A stretch of 7,666 nt of DNA from Actinotignum schaalii (GCA_946222725.1 CAMIHT010000073.1:1-7666); one strand, 5' to 3'; counted from the stretch's first letter, positions 1 to 6,462 are shown. Notes: a model not told the origin generated them from the letters alone. Program-made: numbers and translations.

Positions 1-717
1 GGCGCGTGGATTACCACGGCCGTGGTGGTGGCGGCCTGGGGTTCGCTGCTGCTCATGGGCGTGACCGACCCGCGCGGTGGTATCCAAACCCTCTACCCGC
101 TCTTCGGCGTAGCCAACCAGCTCATCGCCGCCCTGGCGCTTATTTTGTGCACCGTGGTGGTGGTCAATAAGGGCTGGGCGAAATGGGCTTGGATCCCGGG
201 CATTGCCGCAACCTTCGACCTGGTGGTCACCTTCGCGGCATCCTGGCAGAAGATTTTCTCCACCGACGCCGCCATCGGGTACTTCACCCAGAACACCAAC
301 GCGAAGGCGGCCCTCGCCAAGGCGCAGGCCGCCGGCGATACCGAAGCCATCGGTATCCAGTCCGCGATTGTGCGTAACACCTTCATCCAGGGATGGCTCT
401 CTGTGATCTTCCTGGCCACGGTGGCCTTCGTGCTGGTTTGCGCGATTATCAAGATCATCCGGGTGATTGCCGCGAAGAAGTACGTGACTTCCGAGGATCC
501 CTACCAGGAGTCCAACTTCTACGCACCCACCCAGCTCTTCCCGACCAAGTTGGAGAAGAAGGTGGTGGCTGAATACGCCGCCGTGGGTGATCCGGCATTG
601 ATTCCCGGTTACGATCACCGTAAGGGTGCTGGCGTTGGTTCTGGTACGACGACGGCGCAACCGGGCACGGCGGGCTCTGCCAGCGACTCGGATTCTTCCG
701 AGTCCGCCCAGCGCTAG
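1..717 (+). CDS. cstA: CstA-family carbon starvation / pyruvate transporter, C-terminal part (5' end outside window)
   Basis: The reading frame is open from base 1 and ends at TAG 715-717, giving about 238 residues of a protein whose family is usually around 700 residues. The stretch with TLYPLFGVANQLIAALAL matches the conserved C-terminal CstA segment. Visible hydrophobic segments are at roughly residues 8-20, 35-56, 63-80 and 130-155. An alanine/lysine-rich loop lies between the last two, and the end is a hydrophilic Ser/Gly/Thr-rich tail of about 80 residues, presumably cytoplasmic. CstA proteins and the related BtsT are inner-membrane transporters; in E. coli they take up pyruvate, and peptide uptake has been proposed in other bacteria. 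Which substrate applies here is not visible. The ybdD gene follows at once, the standard two-gene arrangement, and its Shine-Dalgarno overlaps the cstA stop codon. The GTG codons at 22-30 are internal, not a start. Confidence 0.93.
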   Translation, partial: GAWITTAVVVAAWGSLLLMGVTDPRGGIQTLYPLFGVANQLIAALALILCTVVVVNKGWAKWAWIPGIAATFDLVVTFAASWQKIFSTDAAIGYFTQNTNAKAALAKAQAAGDTEAIGIQSAIVRNTFIQGWLSVIFLATVAFVLVCAIIKIIRVIAAKKYVTSEDPYQESNFYAPTQLFPTKLEKKVVAEYAAVGDPALIPGYDHRKGAGVGSGTTTAQPGTAGSASDSDSSESAQR

Positions 718-720
718 GAG
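716..720 (+). promoter_or_regulatory. Ribosome binding site of ybdD overlapping the cstA stop codon
   Basis: AGGAG at 716-720 shares bases with the cstA stop TAG (715-717) and sits 9 nt before the ATG at 730. This fixes the ybdD start and suggests coupled translation of the two genes. Confidence 0.8.
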
Positions 721-729
721 ATCAGGCCC

Positions 730-927
730 ATGTTCATTACCCAGCTTCGCGCCTTCGCGGCACACGCTCGCAGCCTGTGGCGGGACTTCACCGGCGAATC
801 GGCCTACGAGAAATACGTAGCTCGGCACGCCCGTGAGCATCCCGATCATCCGCCGCTCGCCAAGCGCGAGTTCTGGCGCCAGCGTGCAGCTTTCGACGAG
901 GAGAATGTCTCCACCGGCTGCTGCTAA
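730..927 (+). CDS. ybdD: YbdD/YjiX family small protein (DUF466), CstA partner
   Basis: This is a 65-residue protein, the usual size for the YbdD/YjiX family (COG2879). It shows the family pattern: an N-terminal helix, a Tyr-x-x-Tyr region (residues 26-30, YEKYV), the HPDHPP motif, a KREFWRQR helix matching the family's EEFFRER, and the terminal Cys-Cys. The gene lies 12 bp after cstA with its Shine-Dalgarno in the cstA stop, so the two are surely one transcript. In E. coli the homologous genes always follow cstA or btsT, and the small protein is thought to be needed for the transporter to work. The role of the CC end is unknown to me; metal or thiol chemistry is only a guess. Family assignment is firm, mechanism is not. 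Confidence 0.93.
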   Translation: MFITQLRAFAAHARSLWRDFTGESAYEKYVARHAREHPDHPPLAKREFWRQRAAFDEENVSTGCC

Positions 928-948
928 GCGCTGAGCGCTGAGCGCTGG

Positions 949-1027
949 GCTGGCGGTCGCCGCCGGGCGCTGGATCCGCGCCGGCCGCTGAGCTGGCCGA
1001 ATGCGGCGGCTGGCGGTAGCCGCCGGG
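949..1027 (+). repeat. Pair of 19-nt direct repeats, each a small hairpin
   Basis: GCTGGCGGTCGCCGCCGGG at 949-967 recurs at 1009-1027 with one change (C to A at the centre), 60 bp apart. Each copy can fold as GGCGG-3 nt-CCGCC. Just before, GAGCGCT-like heptamers repeat three times (930-946). These lie between the ybdD stop and its terminator, so they would be part of the mRNA 3' untranslated region. Confidence 0.6.
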
Positions 1028-1055
1028 CTGGAACGGGCTGGAAACTGGCCATCAA

Positions 1056-1110
1056 CACCGCTCCCCGAACTTCGGACTTCGGTCCGCCGTTCGGGGAGCG
1101 GTGCTTTGTC
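1056..1110 (+). terminator. Nested hairpin terminator after cstA-ybdD
   Basis: A perfect 15-bp outer stem (1056-1070 with 1089-1103) encloses an inner 5-bp stem, CGGAC-TTCG-GTCCG (1073-1086), with a classic extra-stable UUCG tetraloop. A weak T-rich stretch (CTTTGTC) follows. It lies 128 bp after the ybdD stop. The T tract is poor, as is common in high-GC actinobacteria. Confidence 0.8.
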
Positions 1111-1141
1111 CCGCTTCCATGTGTCCCATTTTTAGCCCACC

Positions 1142-1232
1142 AGCAAAGTGCACATCCACGCACCGTTTTCCCCGATTTTCTGTTCCTGGCTTACACTTTG
1201 CGCCCCTCGAGGTCCAGGATTTGCACTTTGCG
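1142..1232. repeat. Repeat module A: three sites of a ~22-nt motif
   Basis: Three degenerate copies of a motif close to GCAAARTGTACRTCC..GAC occur here: one on the plus strand (1142-1164) and two on the minus strand (1180-1202, 1210-1232). The first two face each other and share an 8-bp perfect inverted repeat, GCAAAGTG/CACTTTGC. The whole 91 bp aligns without gaps to 1306-1396 at about 55 of 91 positions by hand count. No transposase or coding function is linked to it. Confidence 0.65.
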
Positions 1233-1305
1233 ACCAGCGCGTCCTCAACACCGGCATTCCGGTAGCCCAAGCCCACCGGCAGCCAACCCACGGCCGTGCC
1301 CCGCC

Positions 1306-1396
1306 CGCAAAATGTACGCCAGTGACATATTTAGCCCGAATTTATGTCAGGGACGTACACTTCACGAGATTCGCGGTCCGAAATGTACATTTTGCG
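1306..1396. repeat. Repeat module B: second copy of the 91-bp module
   Basis: The same three-site layout as module A occurs at a constant offset of 164 bp: plus-strand site 1305-1329, minus-strand sites 1343-1365 and 1375-1397. Inverted pairs within it include TGACATA (1323-1329) with TATGTCA (1343-1349), and CCGCAAAATGTAC (1305-1317) with its exact complement at 1385-1397. AAATGTACATTT at 1381-1392 is a 12-bp perfect palindrome. The module ends 106 bp before the dehydrogenase start, a position that would suit operators, but a neutral intergenic repeat is equally possible. Confidence 0.65.
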
Positions 1397-1452
1397 GCCC
1401 ACCCTAGCCAGCCCGGCACGCCCAACCCCCGCTACCCGGCACCGGCAAACAC

Positions 1453-1461
1453 TGTTAGAGT
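1453..1461 (+). promoter_or_regulatory. Possible extended -10 promoter element of the dehydrogenase gene
   Basis: TGTTAGAGT (1453-1461) reads as TGn plus the hexamer TAGAGT, 41 bp before the start codon. No convincing -35 hexamer lies 16-18 bp upstream, which would fit an extended -10 or activator-dependent promoter. This is a weak call based on one short match. Confidence 0.3.
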
Positions 1462-1489
1462 GAACCCCATACCACAAATTGCGCGATCC

Positions 1490-1497
1490 AAAGGAGG
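1490..1497 (+). promoter_or_regulatory. Strong ribosome binding site that decides the dehydrogenase start
   Basis: AAAGGAGG, a near-perfect anti-16S match, ends 5 nt before ATG 1503. A TTG in the same frame at 1479 would lie upstream of this site and so is not the start. Confidence 0.85.
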
Positions 1498-1502
1498 ACT
1501 TT

Positions 1503-2543
1503 ATGCGCGGCATTAAATTCACTGAAATCGGCCACGTGGAACTGGTGGAAATCCCGGATCTTAGTCTGGAAGCCCCCACCGATGCACTCATCGACATCAC
1601 CGCAACCACGGTATGCGGCTCGGATACCCATATTGTTGCTGGCCACATGGGAGTGGATACCGATTTCATTATCGGGCACGAATACGTTGGCGTGGTGCGT
1701 GAAGTGGGCGAAGCCGTCACCAATATTCGCCCCGGTGACCGCGTCTTCGGCGTGCCCGCGGTGTTCTGCGGCTCCTGCGATAACTGCCGGCGCGGCATGC
1801 TCCCCTACTGCCGTCACGGCGCCATTTTCGGCTCCGGCGAGCACATGGGCGGCCTCTCCGGTTCCCAGGCGACTATGATGCGCATTCCCTTCGCCGATAA
1901 TGTCCTCCTGAAGATTCCGGATAACGTTAACGACGCCGCAGCTCTGGCCACCGGGGACGTTCTCAGCACCGGCTGGGCAGCCGTCTCCAACGCTACGGCT
2001 TACCCGGGCGGAACGTTCCTTGTTATTGGGTGCGGCCCGATCGGACTTTCCGCCATTGCCACCGCGAAAGCGCTGGCCTCGCCTTCGCGCATTATTGCAG
2101 CGGATACCGTCACCTCCCGCCTCGAAGTAGCCAAGCAGATGGGTGCCGATGAGGTTATCGTTTCTGATGCCAACCTCGTGAAGAATGTCCTTGAGCTGAC
2201 CAACGGCGAAGGTGCCGATTCCGTGATCGACGCCGCCGGCGCCCCCGTCACCCTCACCAGCGCTTTCAACGCGGTGCGCATCGGCGGGCGCATCTCGCTT
2301 ATCGCGATCCCCTCCCGCCCGGTCGAACTTCCGCTCCAGGATTACTTCTACCGCAACCCCACCCTCTGGATGGGCCTGGGCGAACTCCGGGATACCGCCA
2401 CGGTGCTGCAAGCCGTCGCGGATGGACGCCTCAATCCCGCCCCGCTTTTCAATGAAGAGATCAGCCTTGAGGAAGTCCCCGCGTTCTACGCCAAGGTCGC
2501 CAGCGGCAATCTGGAAACCATCAAGGTGCTAATCCGCCCCTAA
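1503..2543 (+). CDS. Zinc-dependent medium-chain alcohol dehydrogenase, NAD(H)-type
   Basis: The product is a 346-residue member of the zinc MDR superfamily, close to the size of tetrameric secondary alcohol dehydrogenases (about 350). Candidate catalytic zinc ligands are C38 (VCGSD), H59 with E60 (IGHEYVG) and D152 (ATGDVLSTGW), the Cys-His-Asp set of the Thermoanaerobacter-type secondary alcohol dehydrogenases. The structural zinc lobe is complete: C89, C92, C95 and C103. The Rossmann turn is GCGPIG (176-181), and D201 at the end of the next strand (AADTVTSRLEVAK) favours NAD over NADP. The protein should be cytoplasmic and interconvert an alcohol with a ketone or aldehyde; polyol or amino-alcohol substrates (sorbitol or threonine dehydrogenase relatives) cannot be excluded. 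It appears to be a single-gene unit downstream of the repeat modules. Family is certain, substrate unknown. Confidence 0.92.
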   Translation: MRGIKFTEIGHVELVEIPDLSLEAPTDALIDITATTVCGSDTHIVAGHMGVDTDFIIGHEYVGVVREVGEAVTNIRPGDRVFGVPAVFCGSCDNCRRGMLPYCRHGAIFGSGEHMGGLSGSQATMMRIPFADNVLLKIPDNVNDAAALATGDVLSTGWAAVSNATAYPGGTFLVIGCGPIGLSAIATAKALASPSRIIAADTVTSRLEVAKQMGADEVIVSDANLVKNVLELTNGEGADSVIDAAGAPVTLTSAFNAVRIGGRISLIAIPSRPVELPLQDYFYRNPTLWMGLGELRDTATVLQAVADGRLNPAPLFNEEISLEEVPAFYAKVASGNLETIKVLIRP

Positions 2544-2570
2544 ACCGGGGATTGACGTGAAGCGACGGCG

Positions 2571-2761
2571 GGCGCGCCGGGTGTCGGGCGGCCACGGTAC
2601 CGCCCGCCGCGCCGGCGCACCCGCACCGAAAAACTCACCCACCACGGGACCTCGGGCCTAGGCGCGCCGGCCAATCCGCCCCTGCGCGGCCACGGTGGTG
2701 CGCGCGCGGCAGCGGCGTCGTCGTACCCGGTCCCAAAAACTGGTGGCTCAGCCGGCCTAGG
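2571..2761 (+). repeat. Two degenerate GC-rich tandem units, about 90-100 bp each
   Basis: The gap between the dehydrogenase and pyrophosphatase genes shows the same short blocks twice in the same order. These are GGCGCGCCGG (2571 and 2661), GCGGCCACGGT (2588 and 2686), AAAAACT (2629 and 2735) and GGCCTAGG (2655 and 2754). Between blocks the sequence has diverged with small insertions. Unit 1 also contains a 7-bp stem, CGGGCGG/CCGCCCG (2585-2606), which could terminate the dehydrogenase transcript, and a palindrome GCGCCGGCGC (2609-2618). No gene fits here. Confidence 0.5.
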
Positions 2762-2763
2762 AT
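2758..2763 (+). promoter_or_regulatory. Possible -10 element for the pyrophosphatase operon
   Basis: TAGGAT followed by AAAAG sits 45 bp before the start codon, at the sharp change from GC-rich repeats to an A-rich leader. No good -35 element is visible at 16-18 bp. Confidence 0.3.
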
Positions 2764-2769
2764 AAAAGA

Positions 2770-2805
2770 GAGGCAAAGGAGCCTCATCATTTCATGTCGA
2801 GGTAA
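2770..2805 (+). promoter_or_regulatory. Leader hairpin holding an AAAGGAG site, plus a three-codon mini-ORF before hppA
   Basis: GAGGC/GCCTC (2770-2774 with 2781-2785) frames a loop AAAGGA, so a strong Shine-Dalgarno-like AAAGGAG would lie in a hairpin. It precedes ATG TCG AGG TAA (2794-2805), which ends 2 nt before the hppA ATG at 2808. The hppA start has its own weaker site, GAGGT (2799-2803), only 4 nt away. Translational control is an inference. Confidence 0.3.
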
Positions 2806-2807
2806 TT

Positions 2808-5405
2808 ATGGGACGTTGTTTTTCTGTATCCACACACAAGAACACCTCGCGTCCACGCCGGCTGCTCCCCCTGCTCGGGGCGCTCACGCTGGCTCCCGTT
2901 GCCCTAGGTTCGTGCGCCGCTTCCGCGAGCGCGCCCGCCGGTGAGGCAACTGTGCACGGAGGTGAAGCAAATATAGTACTGCCCGATCTCTCGGGTGTGA
3001 GCGCGGTGGGCGGGGTCTCCGGCCGGCTGCTGCTCCTCATCGGAGTGGGGATATGCGTGCTGGGACTGTGCTTCGGGCTCATCACGTATATGAATCTGCG
3101 CAAGCTTCCGGTGCATCGGGCCATGGCCGAGGTCGCGGACCTGATTTACGAAACCTGCAAAGCCTACCTGGTCAAACAGGGGCGGTTCCTGCTGGTGCTC
3201 TGGGCCTTTATTACCGCGGTTATCGTGGTCTACTACAAGTTCCTCGTTGGTTTCACCTGGGGCAAGCTCGCGATCGTGGTGGCGTTCTCGCTGCTGGGTA
3301 TGGGCGGGTCCTACGCGGTGGCGTGGTTCGGGATTCGCGTGAATACCCTGGCCAATGCGCGCACGGCTTTCGCGTCGCTGCGCGGGCGGCCCCTCCCGCT
3401 GCACCAGGTGCCGCTGCGCTCGGGGATGTCCATCGGGATGGTGCTCATTTCCCTGGAACTGCTCATGATGCTCGTCATTTTGCTGTTCCTGCCCGCGGAT
3501 GTGGCCGGGGCCTGCTTTATTGGCTTTGCCATCGGGGAATCGCTGGGCGCTTCCGCGCTGCGGATCGCCGGTGGTATTTTCACGAAGATTGCCGATATCG
3601 GCTCCGACCTGATGAAAATCGTTTTCAAAATTGATGAGGACGATCCGCGTAACCCGGGTGTCATCGCCGATTGCGTGGGCGATAATGCCGGGGATTCCGT
3701 GGGTCCTTCCGCTGACGGTTTCGAAACCTACGGCGTGACCGGGGTGGCGCTGGTGACCTTCATTGTGCTTGCCGTGCATGATCCAGCCTTGCAAGCCACT
3801 CTGCTGGTGTGGGTCTTCACGGTGCGGGTCGCCATGATTATTGCCTCGGCGCTGGCCTACGGGCTCAATGCACGCCTGGCTGCCACCCGCTACGCCAACG
3901 TCACCACCCTCAATTTCGAAAAACCACTCAGTTCACTCGTGTGGCTCACCTCGATTTTCTGCATTGCGTGCGTGTACGCGATCTCCTGGCTCGTTTTGGG
4001 TGGGCACGACGGCGCACTGTGGCTCGCACTCGCCACTATCGTGACCTGCGGGACTCTCGCGGGGGCGCTCATCCCGGAGCTGGTGAAAGTCTTCACGTCC
4101 ACGACCTCGCGGCACGTGCGTGAAGTGGTGAAAAGCTCGCGCCAGGGCGGAGCATCCCTCAATATTCTGTCCGGCGTGGTAGCCGGGAATTTCTCCGCTT
4201 TCTGGCTGGGCATCACCATTGTGGGGCTTATGGCCGGGGCTTTCGTGATCGCGGATGCCACGCTCGGTGAGTTCATGCTGGCGCCAGCTGTTTTCGCTTT
4301 CGGGCTGGTGGCTTTTGGTTTCTTGGGCATGGGTCCGGTCACCATCGCGGTGGATTCCTACGGTCCGGTCACCGATAACGCCCAGTCGGTCTACGAGCTC
4401 TCCCGCATTGAGGCACTCCCAGATATCGATGCCGATATTCGTTCCGGTTTTGGTTTCGCCCCGCAGTGGGATCGTGCCAAGCTCATGCTGGAGGAGAACG
4501 ACGGCGCCGGCAATACCTTCAAGGCAACCGCGAAGCCGGTGCTGATCGGCACCGCGGTGGTGGGTGCCACCACGATGATTTTCTCCATTATTATCGGGCT
4601 CACCGGTGGGCTAACCGCAGGAATCGAGATGCTGTCCCTCATGCACGCCCCGTTCCTGCTGGGAATTATCAGCGGGGGCGCGGTGATCTTCTGGTTCTCC
4701 GGGGCTTCCATGCAGGCGGTGACCACGGGAGCGTATCGAGCGGTGGAGTTCATCAAGGATTCCATCCATCTGGATAAGAATGCGGAGCGGGCTTCCCATG
4801 ATGACTCGCGGCGCGTCGTCGAAATTTGTACCCAGTACGCGCAGCAGGGAATGCTCACGATTTTCCTAGCGGTCTTCTTCGCTACCCTCTCCTTCGCTTT
4901 TATCGAGCCGTACTTCTTTATCGGCTACCTCATCTCCATTGCTATTTTCGGCCTCTACCAGGCTATTTATATGGCGAATGCGGGCGGGGCCTGGGATAAT
5001 GCAAAGAAGATCGTGGAGGTTGATCTGCACGCGAAAGGCACCGCGCTCCACGATGCCACCATCGTGGGCGATACCGTGGGCGATCCTTTCAAGGACACCT
5101 CCTCGGTGGCTCTCAACCCGATTATTAAATTCACGACGCTCTTCGGGCTGCTCGCCGTAGAGCTGGCCGTGAGTCTCAACGCCCAGAATCTCACCGCGGT
5201 GGTCACCGGCCTGGCGGTGTGCTTCGGGGCGCTCGCGCTTGTCTTTATTTACCGTTCCTTCTACAGCATGCGAATCCAGGCCTCCACGGAGGACCCGCTG
5301 CTGGATGAGCCCTCGCCTGAATCTTCACCTGAATCCGAACCGGCGCTCGAACCGCAATCTCGGCTTGACACCGGATCCGAACCCGAGAAGGGAGTCCTGG
5401 CATGA
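2808..5405 (+). CDS. hppA: Membrane-integral ion-translocating pyrophosphatase, divergent type
   Basis: The 865-residue polytopic membrane protein, predicted with about 15-16 transmembrane helices, would hydrolyse cytoplasmic PPi and pump H+ and/or Na+ outward. All family motifs are present: GGIFTKIAD (255-263), DDPRNPGVIADCVGDNAGD (278-296), SADGFETYG (301-309), YGPVTDNAQ (518-526) and GDTVGDPFKDT (754-764). K572 in GNTFKA marks a K+-independent enzyme by the family rule. E306 corresponds to the gate glutamate of Na+/H+ pumps. Unusual points: CVGDNAGDSVGP replaces the common NVGDNVGD form; the KVE after ADLVG is altered (one residue shorter, no Glu); residues 1-47 form a signal peptide with a lipobox-like LGSC (Cys36); and the last ~40 residues are an acidic Pro/Glu/Ser tail. 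These changes match a divergent clade in which Na+-regulated H+ pumps have been described, so proton pumping is the best guess. The next gene overlaps its stop. Confidence 0.93.
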   Translation: MGRCFSVSTHKNTSRPRRLLPLLGALTLAPVALGSCAASASAPAGEATVHGGEANIVLPDLSGVSAVGGVSGRLLLLIGVGICVLGLCFGLITYMNLRKLPVHRAMAEVADLIYETCKAYLVKQGRFLLVLWAFITAVIVVYYKFLVGFTWGKLAIVVAFSLLGMGGSYAVAWFGIRVNTLANARTAFASLRGRPLPLHQVPLRSGMSIGMVLISLELLMMLVILLFLPADVAGACFIGFAIGESLGASALRIAGGIFTKIADIGSDLMKIVFKIDEDDPRNPGVIADCVGDNAGDSVGPSADGFETYGVTGVALVTFIVLAVHDPALQATLLVWVFTVRVAMIIASALAYGLNARLAATRYANVTTLNFEKPLSSLVWLTSIFCIACVYAISWLVLGGHDGALWLALATIVTCGTLAGALIPELVKVFTSTTSRHVREVVKSSRQGGASLNILSGVVAGNFSAFWLGITIVGLMAGAFVIADATLGEFMLAPAVFAFGLVAFGFLGMGPVTIAVDSYGPVTDNAQSVYELSRIEALPDIDADIRSGFGFAPQWDRAKLMLEENDGAGNTFKATAKPVLIGTAVVGATTMIFSIIIGLTGGLTAGIEMLSLMHAPFLLGIISGGAVIFWFSGASMQAVTTGAYRAVEFIKDSIHLDKNAERASHDDSRRVVEICTQYAQQGMLTIFLAVFFATLSFAFIEPYFFIGYLISIAIFGLYQAIYMANAGGAWDNAKKIVEVDLHAKGTALHDATIVGDTVGDPFKDTSSVALNPIIKFTTLFGLLAVELAVSLNAQNLTAVVTGLAVCFGALALVFIYRSFYSMRIQASTEDPLLDEPSPESSPESEPALEPQSRLDTGSEPEKGVLA

Positions 5406-6430
5406 ATATTGCCGTGCATTGGTCCGGCGCTCAGATCAGCCCGGAAGGAAATATCGCCGGCCAGGATGCCGGTGCCACCCTACTGCGTCGCCTTCTGCGT
5501 ATTTTCCCGGGTGCCGCGGTTCTTGATCCGAGGGCAGCACCCGCGGAAGATCTTGCCCCGGATACGGTGGTTATCACCATGGATGTGCATGACACTCCAG
5601 CCCTGTGGGAGCGCCTGCGCAAGGCTGGCCACAGCGCCCCGCGCCTTATGAATTTTGTGTGGCTGCCGGTATCCACCCTGGAAAGCGCGGAGGAAATCGC
5701 CCCGGTGGCGCTTTCCTGCGCGCTCTTCCCCACTTTCGCGAATTCGGAGCGCACCGCCGGGGAAATCCGCGAGATGGTCAATAAGTGGACGGTGCCCCCG
5801 CTAGCGGGGCGGCTCAAGCTCGGCTGGGTGAATCTCGGTTTCCGCCTCGACCACGTGCAGGAGCGGCGCGAACCGGAAGTTCCGGTGGTGCTCTATCCGG
5901 CGATCTACCTATCCGCGCGCAAACGCCCCGATTTCTTTATGGACGTGCTGACCAGGGTGCGGGAGCTTATTCCCCTCACGGTGGAGATGCGCCTACACGA
6001 AGCACACCTGGTGTCCGAGAAGGCGATGACGTATTCGCGCTTGCCGTGGATGCACGTGGGGCCACTCACGGACACCCGCACCTCGTATTATGAAGCCCTC
6101 GCGCATACCACAGCTTTCCTGGCCACCGCCGCGGAAGAATCCTACGGGCTGTCCTACGTGGAGGCGCTGGGGGCCGGGGCGCTCGGGGTGTTTCCGGATG
6201 TGGCCTGGGCACGCGCGCTCCTGCCGGAGAATTATCCCTTCCTCTATCAGGATGGCGATGAGGCGGCCGCGGCGGCTATGCTCACCCGGGTTCTCACCCG
6301 CACCGCGCAGTGCCGGGCCGATCTGGATGCTGCCTGCGGTGGAAGCTTCCGTGAGTGGATCGCGGCGCATCACTCCGATGATGCCTTTGATCGGGAAATC
6401 GTGGCCGCGGTGCGGAGGTGGTTCGGGTAG
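5402..6430 (+). CDS. GT-B fold glycosyltransferase, GT4-like
   Basis: The product is a 342-residue soluble protein with two Rossmann-like halves typical of GT-B enzymes. The C-terminal half has the retaining-glycosyltransferase donor site: an EX7E motif (E246 and E254, in EESYGLSYVEALGAG), and, ahead of it, SARKRPDFFMDVL (171-183), equivalent to the GR...K segment that holds the donor phosphates. No signal peptide or membrane helix is evident, so it should act in the cytoplasm or at the membrane face on a nucleotide-sugar donor. Donor and acceptor are unknown. The start ATG overlaps the hppA stop (ATGA), with GAAGGGAG at 5387-5394 as ribosome site 7 nt before, so it is translated together with the pyrophosphatase. 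It is distinct from the EF-P rhamnosyltransferase EarP and from simple GT2 enzymes. Family call is good, function open. Confidence 0.8.
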   Translation: MNIAVHWSGAQISPEGNIAGQDAGATLLRRLLRIFPGAAVLDPRAAPAEDLAPDTVVITMDVHDTPALWERLRKAGHSAPRLMNFVWLPVSTLESAEEIAPVALSCALFPTFANSERTAGEIREMVNKWTVPPLAGRLKLGWVNLGFRLDHVQERREPEVPVVLYPAIYLSARKRPDFFMDVLTRVRELIPLTVEMRLHEAHLVSEKAMTYSRLPWMHVGPLTDTRTSYYEALAHTTAFLATAAEESYGLSYVEALGAGALGVFPDVAWARALLPENYPFLYQDGDEAAAAAMLTRVLTRTAQCRADLDAACGGSFREWIAAHHSDDAFDREIVAAVRRWFG

Positions 6431-6462
6431 CGGTTGCGAACAGAATTGACGACGGCGCCGCA

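Larger units (their letters stand above)
928..1502. other. 575-bp intergenic region between ybdD and the dehydrogenase gene
   Basis: No credible gene lies here on either strand. It holds, in order: three tandem GAGCGCT-type heptamers (930-946), a repeated 19-nt hairpin unit (949-967 and 1009-1027), the ybdD terminator (1056-1110), a duplicated 91-bp module of short inverted repeats (1142-1232 and 1306-1396), and the presumed promoter and ribosome binding site of the dehydrogenase. Short ORFs crossing 1052-1291 and 1148-1516 run through the repeats and have no recognisable protein character. Confidence 0.7.

Noticed and set aside
1142..1396. Insertion-sequence or MITE remnant
   Set aside because: No transposase fragment, no flanking target-site duplication that I can see; kept only as an unexplained repeat module.
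1142..1397. A CRISPR array
   Set aside because: Repeats are degenerate, occur in both orientations and have uneven spacing; no cas gene is near.
1479..1502. An upstream TTG start for the dehydrogenase (8 extra residues)
   Set aside because: The strong AAAGGAGG site at 1490-1497 lies between this TTG and the ATG at 1503, so the ATG is the start.
1148..1516. Frames across the intergenic repeats (plus strand, and 1052-1291 on minus)
   Set aside because: They run through the repeat modules and a terminator, have no ribosome site, and give Pro/Cys/Arg-rich translations unlike a real protein.
1455..2411. A 318-codon open frame on the minus strand opposite the dehydrogenase gene
   Set aside because: Its protein is Gly/His/Asn-rich low complexity and lies wholly antisense to a firmly identified zinc dehydrogenase; high GC creates such frames.
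2540..2776. A 78-codon minus-strand frame in the GC-rich gap
   Set aside because: Arg/Pro/Ala low complexity arising from the tandem GC blocks, with no recognisable domain.
2904..3794. A 296-codon minus-strand frame opposite hppA
   Set aside because: His/Gln/Arg-rich translation with no domain pattern, fully antisense to conserved pyrophosphatase motifs.
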